A stretch of 64,000 nt of DNA from an uncultured Microbacteriaceae bacterium (lineage in GTDB: Bacteria > Actinomycetota > Actinomycetes > Actinomycetales > Microbacteriaceae), in NCBI GenBank assembly GCA_947487835.1, contig CANKXX010000007.1, positions 1 through 64,000 on the forward strand. Reading direction: 5' to 3'. The position numbers and the translations under genes were made by a program. Every line of letters begins with the position of its first letter. Position 1 is the stretch's first letter. Below the pieces are notes generated by a model, which was not told where the DNA came from, made no database searches, and saw nothing but the letters and a program-made list of their open reading frames with translations. Positions 28,127-38,863 of this stretch are shown here, in pieces.

Positions 28127-28192
28127 AGGAACGGCTGAACAGGAACGGGTGAACAGGAACGGGTGAACAGGAACGGGTGAACAGGAACGGCC
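28123..28192 (+). repeat. Five tandem copies of a 14-bp unit
   Basis: GAACAGGAACGGGT is repeated with starts at 28123, 28137, 28151, 28165 and 28179; the middle three are identical, and the first and last differ at the last two positions. It overlaps the end of the right palindrome arm and lies 52 bp before the ZTP riboswitch. Each unit itself contains two imperfect GAACrGG half-units. No spacers of CRISPR kind are present. Confidence 0.95.
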
Positions 28193-28243
28193 TGCACCCG
28201 ACGCAGCCGACCCGGCGCGGGCACCGGCTGGTAGCATGGCGGC

Positions 28244-28313
28244 GTCGCGACTGGCGTTCGGATGGGTCACCATCGGGGAGCGACTGACACGGATCGGCCG
28301 TACGCCTGGGCCG
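28244..28313 (+). ncRNA. ZTP (pfl) riboswitch upstream of glyA-folD
   Basis: The conserved pfl-motif blocks are present in order: GUCGC-GACUGGCG, GGGUCACCAUCGGGGAGCGAC and CCGUACGCCUGGGCC. P1 is formed by GUCGC (28244-28248) with GCGAC (28280-28284), and P3 by CGGCC (28295-28299) with GGCCG (28309-28313). The class binds ZTP/ZMP and switches on purine and one-carbon genes when 10-formyl-THF runs low. Being in front of glyA-folD is its classical setting. Seen by motif and pairing, not by model scoring. Confidence 0.9.
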
Positions 28314-28324
28314 CTTTCCCCCAC

Positions 28325-28370
28325 CCCCGCGTCTCGCGGGGCGAGAACTGACGGGCCGCGCAGAGCGGCC
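28325..28370 (+). promoter_or_regulatory. Two hairpins forming the probable expression platform of the ZTP riboswitch
   Basis: CCCCGC/GCGGGG (28325-28341) and GGCCGC/GCGGCC (28354-28370) are both perfect stems with 5-nt loops. There is no T tract, so control could be by Rho-type or intrinsic termination without U, or by occlusion further along. The glyA ribosome site GAGGAG is at 28408-28413. Confidence 0.5.
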
Positions 28371-28419
28371 TGAACGTTCCCGGTGCCAGTGCAAGCCCAA
28401 GCCAGCTGAGGAGCCTTCC

Positions 28420-29721
28420 GTGCCCGTTGACCACCTCCCCACCTCGTTCGTCTCGTCCCTCGCCGAGGTCGACCCCGAGATCGCCGCCGTCCTCGAGCAG
28501 GAGCTCGGGCGCCAGCGCGGAACCCTCGAGATGATCGCGAGCGAGAACTTCGTCCCCCGCGCCGTGCTCGAGGCGCAGGGCTCCGTGCTCACCAACAAGT
28601 ACGCCGAGGGCTACCCCGGTCGCCGCTACTACGGCGGATGCGAGTTCGTCGACATCGCGGAGCAGCTCGCCATCGACCGCGCGAAGTCGCTCTTCGGCGC
28701 CGCCTACGCCAACGTGCAGCCCCACTCCGGCGCGTCGGCCAACGCGGCCGTGCTCGCCGCCATCGCCCAGCCCGGCGACACGATCCTCGGCCTCGAGCTC
28801 GCCCACGGCGGTCACCTCACGCACGGCATGAAGCTCAACTTCTCGGGCAAGCTCTACAACGCCACGGCGTACGGCGTGGACCCGGAGACGTTCCGCATCG
28901 ACATGGACGTCGTGCGCGACAAGGCGATCGAGCACAAGCCGAAGGTCATCATCGCCGGCTGGTCCGCCTACCCCCGCCAGCTCGACTTCGCCGCCTTCCG
29001 CGCCATCGCCGACGAGGTGGGCGCCACGCTCTGGGTCGACATGGCGCACTTCGCCGGCCTCGTGGCCGCGGGCCTGCACCCCTCGCCCATCCCGTTCGCG
29101 GACGTCGTCAGCTCCACCGTGCACAAGACGCTCGCCGGACCGCGGTCCGGCGTCATCCTCAGCCGCGACACCGAGCTCGCCAAGAAGCTGAACTCCGCGG
29201 TCTTCCCGGGGCAGCAGGGCGGCCCGCTCATGCACGTCATCGCGGCCAAGGCCACGGCGTTCAAGCTTGCGGCCGAGCCCGAGTTCGTGGACCGCCAGCA
29301 GCGCACCATCCAGGGCGCGCAGCTGCTCGCCGAGCGCCTCACGGCGGCGGACTCGACCGAGGCCGGCCTGTCCGTGCTCACCGGCGGCACCGACGTGCAC
29401 CTCGTGCTCGCCGACCTGCGCAACGCCGAGATCGACGGCAAGCAGGCGGAGGACGTGTTGCACGAGGTCGGCATCACGGTCAACCGCAACTCCGTGCCCT
29501 TCGACCCGCGCCCGCCCATGGTCACCTCCGGCGTCCGCATCGGCACCGCCGCGCTCGCGACGCGCGGCTTCGCCGAGCAGGAGTTCACCGAGGTCGCGGA
29601 CATCATCGCTGAGACCCTGAAGCCCGGCGTCGACGTCGCGGCGCAGCGCGAGCGCGTCACCGCGCTGACCGACTCCTTCCCGCTCTACCCGGGCCTCACC
29701 CCGTCCGGAGCCGTCGCGTGA
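28420..29721 (+). CDS. glyA: Serine hydroxymethyltransferase
   Basis: 433 aa PLP enzyme: serine + THF to glycine + 5,10-methylene-THF. Motifs include [40 protein letters not shown] and the PLP-lysine segment [14 protein letters not shown]. The GTG at 28420 follows GAGGAG by 6 bases. It is preceded by a ZTP riboswitch and overlaps folD by 4 bp, so the two enzymes producing and processing methylene-THF are controlled together. Confidence 0.97.
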   Translation: MPVDHLPTSFVSSLAEVDPEIAAVLEQELGRQRGTLEMIASENFVPRAVLEAQGSVLTNKYAEGYPGRRYYGGCEFVDIAEQLAIDRAKSLFGAAYANVQPHSGASANAAVLAAIAQPGDTILGLELAHGGHLTHGMKLNFSGKLYNATAYGVDPETFRIDMDVVRDKAIEHKPKVIIAGWSAYPRQLDFAAFRAIADEVGATLWVDMAHFAGLVAAGLHPSPIPFADVVSSTVHKTLAGPRSGVILSRDTELAKKLNSAVFPGQQGGPLMHVIAAKATAFKLAAEPEFVDRQQRTIQGAQLLAERLTAADSTEAGLSVLTGGTDVHLVLADLRNAEIDGKQAEDVLHEVGITVNRNSVPFDPRPPMVTSGVRIGTAALATRGFAEQEFTEVADIIAETLKPGVDVAAQRERVTALTDSFPLYPGLTPSGAVA

Positions 29722-30620
29722 CCGCGGAGCGACTGGACGGCAACGCCACCGCCGCGGCCGTCAAGGCCGAGCTGAAGGGCCGCATCGAGGCGCTCGCCGA
29801 GCGTGGGATCGTGCCCGGACTCGGCACGCTGCTCGTCGGCGACGACCCGGGATCGGTGTCCTACGTCGCGGGCAAGCACCGCGACTGCGCCGAGGTGGGC
29901 ATCAAGTCCATCCGCGTCGACCTGCCGGGCGACGCCTCCGAGCAGGACGTGCGCGACGCGATCCTCGAGCTGAACGCCGACTCGAGCGTCACGGGCTACA
30001 TCGTGCAGCTGCCGCTGCCGAAGGGCATGGACGAGAACGCCATGCTCGAGCTCATGGACCCGGCGAGGGACGCCGACGGCCTGCACCCGACGAACCTCGG
30101 CAAGCTCGTGCTCAACGTCACGGCGCCGGATGCGCGCGTGGCCGGTCTCACGGACCCGTTCCCGCTGCCCTGCACCCCGGCCGGCATCGTCGAGATGCTC
30201 AAGCGGAACGGCGTCCCGTACGTCGGCACGCGCGTCGTCGTGATCGGCCGTGGCCTGACCGTCGGCCGCCCGCTCGGCCTGCTGCTCACCCGCAAGGGCA
30301 TCGACGCCACCGTCACGCTCACCCACTCGCGCACGCCGGACCTCGCATCCGAGGTGCGCCGCGCCGACATCGTCGTGGCGGCCGTCGGCGTGCCCGGGCT
30401 CGTCAAGCCGGACTGGGTCAAGGAGGGCGCCGCGGTGCTCGACGTCGGCATCAGCCGCACCTTCAACGAGGAGCTGGGCAAGCACAGGCTGGTCGGCGAC
30501 GTCGACCCGGCCGTCGCCGAGGTCGCGGGCTGGCTGTCGCCCGTGCCGGGCGGCGTCGGACCGATGACGCGGGCCATGCTGCTCGCGAACGTCGTCGCTG
30601 CCGCGGAGCGGATGGCCTGA
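29718..30620 (+). CDS. folD: Bifunctional methylene-THF dehydrogenase / methenyl-THF cyclohydrolase
   Basis: 300 aa: 5,10-methylene-THF to 10-formyl-THF using NADP. The signatures are the catalytic [14 protein letters not shown] (Tyr and Lys), the family block [20 protein letters not shown], and the NADP-binding [16 protein letters not shown]. The GTG start overlaps the glyA stop. The usual conserved catalytic Lys is in the YxxxK context, so the enzyme should be active for both reactions. Confidence 0.97.
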   Translation: MTAERLDGNATAAAVKAELKGRIEALAERGIVPGLGTLLVGDDPGSVSYVAGKHRDCAEVGIKSIRVDLPGDASEQDVRDAILELNADSSVTGYIVQLPLPKGMDENAMLELMDPARDADGLHPTNLGKLVLNVTAPDARVAGLTDPFPLPCTPAGIVEMLKRNGVPYVGTRVVVIGRGLTVGRPLGLLLTRKGIDATVTLTHSRTPDLASEVRRADIVVAAVGVPGLVKPDWVKEGAAVLDVGISRTFNEELGKHRLVGDVDPAVAEVAGWLSPVPGGVGPMTRAMLLANVVAAAERMA

Positions 30621-30678
30621 GGACCCCCACCGGTCCGCCGGTCGGCCCGTTCGTCCTCGTGTCCGGGTCCGTCCGTCT

Positions 30679-30709
30679 GTCCGGGCGCTTCCTAGTCGAG
30701 CGCCCGGAC
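30679..30709. terminator. 11-bp terminator hairpin between folD and pxpA
   Basis: Perfect arms 30679-30689 and 30699-30709 with a 9-nt loop between two convergent genes; it can serve both strands. Confidence 0.65.
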
Positions 30710-30734
30710 GCGGCGGGCTCCCGCGGCTCGTCGC

Positions 30735-31499
30735 CTAGGCGAACGGGGCGAGCGTCACGTCTGCGGTCGTGAGCGCCGCGCGCACGGCGCGGGCCATGAC
30801 GACCGCGCCCGGCGTGTCTCCGTGCACGCAGAGCGAGTCGACCCGCAGGTCGAGGTCCGTGCCGTCGACCGCGGTCACCCGGCCGGTGGTCGCGATCCGC
30901 ACCGCCCGCTCCGCGATGGCGTCGCCGTCGTCACCGGCGCCGTCGCCGAGCAGGGCACCGGCGGATCCGCGCGGCACGAGCGTGCCGTCCGGGCGGTAGC
31001 CGCGGTCCACGAAGGCCTCGCGGAAGTACGGGGATCCCGCCGCCTCCGCCGCCGCCTGGATCGCGGAGCCCGGCAGCCCGAGCACGGGCAGGCCGGGAGA
31101 GAAGTCGCGGACGGCGCCCGCCACGGCGTCCGCCTGCGCCCGGTCGTGCACGATGCGGTTGTAGAGCGCGCCGTGCGGCTTGACGTAGCGGATCCGCACG
31201 CCGGACTCCGCGGCGGCCTCGCCGAGCGCCGCGAGCTGGGTCAGCACGTGCTCCCGCAGCCGCACAGGCGTCACGTCGACGTCCCGCCGGCCGAAGCCTT
31301 CGAGGTCGTCGTAGGACACGTGGGCGCCGAGCGCGACGCCGTTGCGGGCGGCGAGCCGGCAGCTCTCCCGCATCGACCGTTCGTCGCCCGCGTGGAACCC
31401 GCAGGCCACGTTGGCGCTGGTCACGAGCGCGAACAGCGCGGCGTCGTCCGCGGTCGGCACGCCACGCACGGTCTCGCCGAGGTCGCTATTGAGGTCCAT
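30735..31499 (-). CDS. pxpA: 5-oxoprolinase subunit A (LamB/YcsF family)
   Basis: 254 aa. It opens with MDLNSDLGETVRG, has the conserved NVACGFHAGDERSM and KPHGALYNR blocks, and ends LCVHGDTPGAVVMARAVR. PxpA acts with PxpB and PxpC to convert 5-oxoproline plus ATP to glutamate. The B and C genes are not adjacent here. It overlaps the upstream gamma-carbonic-anhydrase gene by 14 bp, so the two are co-transcribed. Confidence 0.9.
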   Translation of the reverse strand: MDLNSDLGETVRGVPTADDAALFALVTSANVACGFHAGDERSMRESCRLAARNGVALGAHVSYDDLEGFGRRDVDVTPVRLREHVLTQLAALGEAAAESGVRIRYVKPHGALYNRIVHDRAQADAVAGAVRDFSPGLPVLGLPGSAIQAAAEAAGSPYFREAFVDRGYRPDGTLVPRGSAGALLGDGAGDDGDAIAERAVRIATTGRVTAVDGTDLDLRVDSLCVHGDTPGAVVMARAVRAALTTADVTLAPFA

Positions 31500-32022
31500 C
31501 GCCCCGGTAGCCGGCGATGCGATCGCGATAGCCCGCGGCGTTCTTCCGGATGCTCTCCGCCTCCTCGGCGGTGAGCTCGCGCCGCACGCGGCCCGGCACG
31601 CCCGCGACGAGGGACCCCGGCGGCACGACGGTGCCCTCGAGCACGAGCGCCCCCGCGGCGACGAGGGAACCCGCGCCGATCACCGCGCCGTTCATCACGA
31701 TGGCGCCCATGCCGATCAGTGCGCCGTCCTCGACCGTGCAGCCGTGCAGCACGGCGTTGTGGCCCACCGACACGTCGCTGCCCACCGACACCGGGAACCC
31801 CGCGTCGACGTGGCAGCTCACGTTGTCCTGCACGTTCGAGCCGTCGCCGATCGTGATCGGCTCGGAGTCCGCGCGCAGCACCGCGTTGAACCACACGCTG
31901 GCCGACGGCGCGAGGCGCACGCGACCCACGAGCACGGCGCCGGCGGCGACGTAGGCGTCGTCGTGCACCTGCGGGGTCGCCCCGCCGAACGGGACGAGCA
32001 CGCTGCGCGCGTCGGTGGTCAT
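31486..32022 (-). CDS. Gamma-carbonic-anhydrase-like left-handed beta-helix protein
   Basis: 178 aa hexapeptide-repeat protein of the YrdA/PaaY/CaiE type. Zinc ligands of the family are in CHVDAGFPVSVGSDVSVGHNAVLHGC. Isoleucine-rich hexapeptides such as ALIGMGAIVMNGAVIGAGSLV form the beta-helix, followed by a C-terminal helix. Such trimers bind metal and may hydrate CO2 or act as thioester-related accessory proteins; activity cannot be decided. Its co-transcription with pxpA gives no clear hint. Confidence 0.85.
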   Translation of the reverse strand: MTTDARSVLVPFGGATPQVHDDAYVAAGAVLVGRVRLAPSASVWFNAVLRADSEPITIGDGSNVQDNVSCHVDAGFPVSVGSDVSVGHNAVLHGCTVEDGALIGMGAIVMNGAVIGAGSLVAAGALVLEGTVVPPGSLVAGVPGRVRRELTAEEAESIRKNAAGYRDRIAGYRGDGPQ

Positions 32023-32056
32023 GGCGTTCCTCCGGCCGGATCCCAGGCGGGCCCGG

Positions 32057-34353
<2,297 letters not shown>

Positions 34354-34402
34354 GCCGCAAGAATACTCGGTCTCGCTTGCGAAGCTGAAACCGTGACGGA
34401 AG

Positions 34403-34433
34403 GTTTGACAAACATTCGTAAGCATTCGAAGAT
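34403..34433 (+). promoter_or_regulatory. Divergent gal control region: -35, palindrome and CATTCG direct repeat
   Basis: TTGACA (34405-34410) lies inside a perfect palindrome GTTTG-A-CAAAC (34403-34413). CATTCG recurs at 34413-34418 and 34423-34428, one helical turn apart, typical of DeoR-type repeat operators. The hexamer GAAGAT (34428-34433), 17 bp from the -35, is followed by 6 bases and the regulator's ATG. This site could silence both galT and the regulator. Confidence 0.5.
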
Positions 34434-34439
34434 CGAGCC

Positions 34440-35267
34440 ATGAGTCCCGCCGCCGAGCCGCCGACCGATCAGGGGCTGCCCGCGGTGCTGCGCCGGCGGC
34501 GGATGGCGGAGGTCATCGCCGCTCGCGGGTTCATGAAGGTCGTCGAGCTGGGGGAGACGTTCGGCATCTCCGGCGTGACCGTGCGCAGCGACCTCGACGC
34601 GCTCGAGCGGGCGCGGCTGATCCTCCGCACCCATGGCGGCGCGGTACCGCGCCAGCCGCCGCCCGAGCGCGAGGCCTCGTTCGAGGAGTCGCTGGAGTCG
34701 TCCTCGGCGGCGAAGGAGCGCATCGGCGCCGCCGCGGCCGCTCTGGTGCTGTCCGGGCAGAGCGTGCTGCTCGACGTGGGCACCACCACGCTCGCCGTCG
34801 CGCGCGCCCTCGTCGCCCGGGCCGACCTGCACGACGTGACCGTCGTGACGAACGGGCTGACGATCGCGCTCGAACTCGAGCGCGCCATTCCGCGCTTCAC
34901 CGTCGTGGTGACCGGGGGCACGCTCCGGCCGCTGCAGCACTCGCTCGTCGACCCGCTCGCCCGGCCCGTGCTCGAGCAGGTGCACGCGGACATCGCATTC
35001 CTGGGCTGCAACGGCGTCGACGTGGAGCGCGGCGTGACGAACATCAACCTGCCCGAGGCGGAGATCAAGCGGCTCATGCTCGGCGCGAGCGCGAGGCCCG
35101 TCGTGGTGGCCGACTCGTCCAAGCTCGATCGCGTGCACCTCGGCGCGGTGGGGCCGCTCGCCGACGTGGCGACGCTGATCACCGACGACGGCGCCGCAGC
35201 GTCCCGGCTCGACGCGTTCCGGGCCGCCGGTGTCGAGGTCGTCGTGGCCGGATCGGGGCCCGGCTAA
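34440..35267 (+). CDS. DeoR-family transcriptional regulator of the gal genes
   Basis: 275 aa. The DeoR N-terminal winged helix-turn-helix is at about 14-70 (AARGFMKVVELGETFGISGVTVRSDLDAL), preceded by a run of Arg. The sugar-phosphate-sensing DeoRC domain has LLDVGTTTLAVARAL and the C-terminal VVVADSSKL. It is divergent from galTK, so galactose metabolism is the likely target, responding to a phosphorylated sugar. The close -10-like hexamer and lack of a ribosome site suggest a leaderless mRNA. Confidence 0.9.
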   Translation: MSPAAEPPTDQGLPAVLRRRRMAEVIAARGFMKVVELGETFGISGVTVRSDLDALERARLILRTHGGAVPRQPPPEREASFEESLESSSAAKERIGAAAAALVLSGQSVLLDVGTTTLAVARALVARADLHDVTVVTNGLTIALELERAIPRFTVVVTGGTLRPLQHSLVDPLARPVLEQVHADIAFLGCNGVDVERGVTNINLPEAEIKRLMLGASARPVVVADSSKLDRVHLGAVGPLADVATLITDDGAAASRLDAFRAAGVEVVVAGSGPG

Positions 35268-35350
35268 CCGGGCCGCAAGCCAGGGTGCGAGCCAGGGTGC
35301 GGGCCGGGGGTGCCGTGTGCCCGGGGTGCCGTGTGATCGACCGGCGCACC

Positions 35351-35356
35351 TAGACT
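35351..35356 (+). promoter_or_regulatory. -10 box TAGACT for a leaderless aldose epimerase mRNA
   Basis: TAGACT is followed by 7 bases and the ATG at 35364, with no ribosome site between. The 70 bases before it contain short direct repeats of GCCAGGGTGCG and GGGGTGCCGTGTG. Confidence 0.5.
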
Positions 35357-35363
35357 CGGGCGA

Positions 35364-36299
35364 ATGCGACCCGTGACCGGAGACCAGTACCCGCTCGAGC
35401 TCCACGCCGGGGGGCGAACGGTGCGTGCGACCGTCACGCAGCTCGCCGCCTGCCTGCGCGGGCTCAGCATCGACGGCATCGACCTCGTCGAGCCCTGGGG
35501 CGAGGACCGCCTCGCGCCCATGGGCTCCGGGCTCGTGCTCGTGCCCTGGCCGAACCGCATCAAGGACGGCCTATGGCTGCTCGACGGGCGGGAGCAGCAG
35601 CTCGACATCACCGAGCCGGGATACTCCAACGCCTCCCACGGCCTGCTGCGGAACACGGGCTACACCGTCGTGGAGCGCACGGCGAGCTCGGTGACGCTGT
35701 CCGCGACGGTGTTCCCGCAGCACGGCTGGCCGTTCCTGCTCGACACCGGCGTGACCTACCGCCTGGTCGAGGACGGCATCGAGGTGACGCACCGCATCCG
35801 CAACGACTCGTCGTCCCCGGCGCCGACCGCGATCGGCGCCCACCCGTATATCAAGATCGGCGACGTGCCGACGTCCGACCTCGTCGTCACGGTCGCGGCG
35901 GACACCTACTTCGAGACCGACGACCAGATGATCCCCGTAGCCGAGCACTCCGTGGACGGCACCGAGTTCGACCTGCGCGGAGAGCGCCGGGTGGCTGAGC
36001 TGAACCTCAACGTCGGCCTGGGCGCCGTCGTGCGTGAGGACGGCGTGAGCCGGCACGGCGTCACCGCCCCCGACGGCCGCCGGGTCGAACTGTGGGCGGG
36101 GGAGGAGTTCGGCTTCCTGCAGGTGTACACGCCCACCGCGTTCCCCACTCTGTCCGGCCCCGACCTCGCGATCGCGATCGAGCCGATGACGGCACCGGCC
36201 AACGCGTTCAACACGGGCCAGGGACTGCGCTGGCTGCAGCCGGGCGAGGAGTGGACGGCCACCTGGGGCATCCGCTACGTCCTCCCCGCCTCCTCCTGA
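35364..36299 (+). CDS. galM: Aldose 1-epimerase (mutarotase) family protein
   Basis: 311 aa beta-sandwich enzyme interconverting alpha and beta anomers of galactose/glucose. Catalytic-region motifs are WPNRIKDGLW, SNASHGLLRNTGY (active-site His), IGAHPYIKIG (second His) and a C-terminal EPMTAPANAFNTGQGLRWLQPG. The gene lies 96 bp after the DeoR regulator and near galTK, so it probably prepares alpha-galactose for GalK. The symbol is by role; related glucose-6-phosphate epimerase-like members exist. Confidence 0.88.
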   Translation: MRPVTGDQYPLELHAGGRTVRATVTQLAACLRGLSIDGIDLVEPWGEDRLAPMGSGLVLVPWPNRIKDGLWLLDGREQQLDITEPGYSNASHGLLRNTGYTVVERTASSVTLSATVFPQHGWPFLLDTGVTYRLVEDGIEVTHRIRNDSSSPAPTAIGAHPYIKIGDVPTSDLVVTVAADTYFETDDQMIPVAEHSVDGTEFDLRGERRVAELNLNVGLGAVVREDGVSRHGVTAPDGRRVELWAGEEFGFLQVYTPTAFPTLSGPDLAIAIEPMTAPANAFNTGQGLRWLQPGEEWTATWGIRYVLPASS

Positions 36300-36322
36300 C
36301 CCCCGCGGGCGCGGTCCCCTAC

Positions 36323-36346
36323 GGTCCCTGAGCCTGTCGAAGGGAC
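36323..36346 (+). repeat. Dispersed 24-nt hairpin repeat, type A
   Basis: One full copy with arms GGTCCCT and AGGGAC around an 11-nt loop, 23 bases past the epimerase stop. Confidence 0.85.
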
Positions 36347-36428
36347 GCGACAGGCCCCGCTCGTGCTTCCCCACATTGTCCACAGGAGCGCGGAGGTCGG
36401 TGTCGGTGGCCGGGTTTTCCTTGGAGGC

Positions 36429-37820
36429 ATGACCGAACGACACCCCGCACCTGACCCGCTCCCGCCCGACGGACCTCCGCCGCCGAGCGCGGTCACCGAC
36501 ACGTTCCTCGCGATGATCGACGCCGTCACCGCGGCCGAGCGCATCGTCCGGCTCGGCCAGTCCCTCCGCGCCGAGGCCATCGACCGTGCCCGGCTCTGGA
36601 CCGAAGCCACCGACCTCTCCACTCCGACGATTGGGGGTCCGCGCTGGTCCCCGAAGGTCGCCGGGAGGCGGGTCCTGACTACGGAGGTCGCCTGTGCCCT
36701 CCGGGTCTCGGAGCAGGCGGCCGAGCGGCTCATCGCCGAGAGCGAGGCCCTCCTGCACGACCTCTCGGCAACCCAAGAAGCGCTGCGGCAGGGGCGGATC
36801 GGCTACCGTCACGCGCAGGTCCTCATCGACCACACCACCACCCTCCCGCCCGCGGCCGTGGCCGTGGTGGAGGAGGCCGTGCTACCCAAGGCCGAGCACC
36901 TTACCGTCCCCAAGCTGGACAGGGCGACCCGGGAGTTGCGGGAGCGCCTGCACCCCGAGTCGATCCAGGAGCGGCACACCGCTTCCGTTGCGGACCGGCA
37001 CATCGAGACCTGCCCCGCGACAGACGGCATGGCCTGGCTGAACGCCTACCTGCCTGCACCCGAGGTCAGCGGCATCGCGAACCGTCTCCGCGACATCGCC
37101 GAGGGCCTCAAGGGCGAACCTGGGGAGGAGAGGACGCGGACGCAGTTGATGGCGGATGCGTTCACGGATCTGCTCGTCGACGGGATCACCACCGCGGCAT
37201 CCACGACCGCAGTCGCCGGTGACGCGGAACCTGTGGAGGACAGGACGACGCGACGCATCGATGGCCCGATCGGAGTTGGCATCCGGCCGCGGGTGCTGGT
37301 CACGGTCCCGGTACTCACCCTGCTGGGCCGCTCCGAGGAGCCGGGCTCGCTCGAGGGGTACGGGCCGATCGACGCGCACACCGCCCGGCGGATCGCGGCC
37401 CGGGCGCCGAGCTTCACCCGTATCCTCACCCACCCCGAAACGGGCGCGGTGCTCTCGGTTGGGCGGGACCGGTACGCGGTGCCGAAGGACCTCCGCACCT
37501 GGCTCCGAGTGCGGGACGAGACCTGCCGCTTCCCCGGCTGCAACCGGAACGCCGCCAGAACCGACGTGGACCACGTGACGGACTGGCAGTACGGCGGAGG
37601 CACCGACCACGGCAACCTGGTCCACCTCTGCCGGTCGCATCACCGGGTGAAGCACCACACCGGGTGGTCGTCCACCTCTGCCGGGGGCGGCAGAGTGCGG
37701 TGGCTCGCGCCGAGCGGGCGCGAGTACGAGACGGAACCCGCGACGCAGATCGCGACTCCGAGGCCGGAGCGGCGGGCGGCTCGAGCGAAGGCGGTGATGC
37801 CGGAGGAGCCGCCGTTCTAG
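36429..37820 (+). CDS. DUF222 / HNH endonuclease-domain protein (13E12-type)
   Basis: 463 aa. The helical DUF222 region (about 20-300) is followed by an HNH nuclease motif: CRFPGCNRNAARTDVDHVTDW, then GGTDHGNLVHLCRSHHRVKH, which includes the two Cys pairs and the catalytic His. Such proteins are abundant multi-copy families in actinobacteria with unknown biological role. Start uncertain: the ATG at 36429 has GGAGG too close (1 base), and in-frame GTG codons back to 36363 are alternatives. It is flanked on both sides by dispersed hairpin repeats. Confidence 0.85.
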   Translation: MTERHPAPDPLPPDGPPPPSAVTDTFLAMIDAVTAAERIVRLGQSLRAEAIDRARLWTEATDLSTPTIGGPRWSPKVAGRRVLTTEVACALRVSEQAAERLIAESEALLHDLSATQEALRQGRIGYRHAQVLIDHTTTLPPAAVAVVEEAVLPKAEHLTVPKLDRATRELRERLHPESIQERHTASVADRHIETCPATDGMAWLNAYLPAPEVSGIANRLRDIAEGLKGEPGEERTRTQLMADAFTDLLVDGITTAASTTAVAGDAEPVEDRTTRRIDGPIGVGIRPRVLVTVPVLTLLGRSEEPGSLEGYGPIDAHTARRIAARAPSFTRILTHPETGAVLSVGRDRYAVPKDLRTWLRVRDETCRFPGCNRNAARTDVDHVTDWQYGGGTDHGNLVHLCRSHHRVKHHTGWSSTSAGGGRVRWLAPSGREYETEPATQIATPRPERRAARAKAVMPEEPPF

Positions 37821-37842
37821 GGTGCGACCCGAGGAGCGTTCC

Positions 37843-37934
37843 GTCGCTTCGACAGGCTCAGCGACCGTGGAGCCGGGTCCCCGCACCTTCTCGCGCCTTC
37901 GTGACCCTACGGTCCCTGAGCTTGTCGAAGGGAC
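37843..37934. repeat. Inverted pair of dispersed hairpin repeats (types B and A)
   Basis: An inverted type-B copy (37843-37866, arms GTCGCTT and AGCGACC) and a direct type-A copy (37911-37934) stand 44 bases apart, just after the HNH gene. Confidence 0.85.
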
Positions 37935-37955
37935 GGACGTGGCGCACCCTCTTCA

Positions 37956-37985
37956 CCCGAACCCGAACCCGAACCCGAACCCGAA
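37956..37985 (+). repeat. Five tandem CCCGAA hexamers
   Basis: Perfect (CCCGAA)5 in the upstream region of the SDR gene, followed by CGAACCCC. A simple-sequence tract likely to vary in length between strains. Confidence 0.95.
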
Positions 37986-38047
37986 CGAACCCCGACGCCG
38001 CGCCGCACGCACTTGCCGCGCGGACTGGACCGGCGCACGCTCGGAGC

Positions 38048-38845
38048 ATGACATTCTCACCTCGCACTGCAATCGTCACCGGATCGGACTCGGGCATCGG
38101 ACGCGCCACCGCGGTCGCGCTCGCCGCCGCAGGAATGGACATCGGCGTCACCTGGCACGACGACAAGGAGGGCGCCGAGCGCACCGCCGAGGAGGTGCGC
38201 TCGCACGGCGTGCGCGCCGTCGTCGCGGAGCTCGACAAGAGCGACCTCGAGAACGCGGGAGACGTGATCGACCGGCTCGCGGAGGAGCTCGGTGGCGTCG
38301 ACGTGTTCGTGAACAACGCCGGCACCGGCGACAGCGTCCCCCTCGTCGACATGGAGCTCGACGCCTGGCGCGCGGTCGTCGCCACGGATCTCGACGGCGC
38401 CTTCGTCTGCATCCAGCGTGCGGCGCGCCGCATGGTGGCGGCGGGCAACGGCGGCCGCATCATCGCCGTCACGAGCGTGCACGAGCACCAGCCGCGGGTG
38501 GGCTCGAGCGCCTACGATGCCGCGAAGCACGGGCTGGGCGGGCTGATCAAGACGCTCGCGCTCGAGCTGGGCCGCGAGGGCATCACCGCGAACTCCGTCG
38601 CACCCGGCGAGATCGCGACCCCGATGACCGGCCAGACGGACGAGGACCCGCACCAGACGGACCGCCCCGGCATCCCGCTCGGCCGCCCGGGCGACGCGCG
38701 CGAGATCGCCTCGGTCATCGCGTTCCTCGCGTCGCCGCAGTCGAGCTACGTCACCGGCGCGTCCTTCGTGGTCGACGGCGGGATGCTGCAGATGGGCCCC
38801 CAGGCGGGATCCCACCTCACGAGCGACGACTGGCGCAGCGTGTAA
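38048..38845 (+). CDS. Short-chain dehydrogenase/reductase
   Basis: 265 aa classical SDR. The cofactor-binding motif is TGSDSGIGRA (GxxxGxG), then NNAG, the catalytic Ser in VTSVHEH and Tyr-x-x-x-Lys in YDAAKHG. The C-terminus shows VTGASFVVDGG. It may be a glucose-1-dehydrogenase-like or related sugar/steroid oxidoreductase; the substrate is open. The Tyr-Lys pair is intact. A hairpin terminator follows. It stands alone. Confidence 0.92.
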   Translation: MTFSPRTAIVTGSDSGIGRATAVALAAAGMDIGVTWHDDKEGAERTAEEVRSHGVRAVVAELDKSDLENAGDVIDRLAEELGGVDVFVNNAGTGDSVPLVDMELDAWRAVVATDLDGAFVCIQRAARRMVAAGNGGRIIAVTSVHEHQPRVGSSAYDAAKHGLGGLIKTLALELGREGITANSVAPGEIATPMTGQTDEDPHQTDRPGIPLGRPGDAREIASVIAFLASPQSSYVTGASFVVDGGMLQMGPQAGSHLTSDDWRSV

Positions 38846-38863
38846 CCGAGCGAAGCACGAACT

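Noticed and set aside
28123-28192. CRISPR array
   Set aside because: The 14-bp units are contiguous with no unique spacers, and no cas genes are present.
25711-28224. 837-residue version of the PurU frame
   Set aside because: The extra N-terminal part is antisense to the MFS gene and low-complexity; the family start is at 26577.
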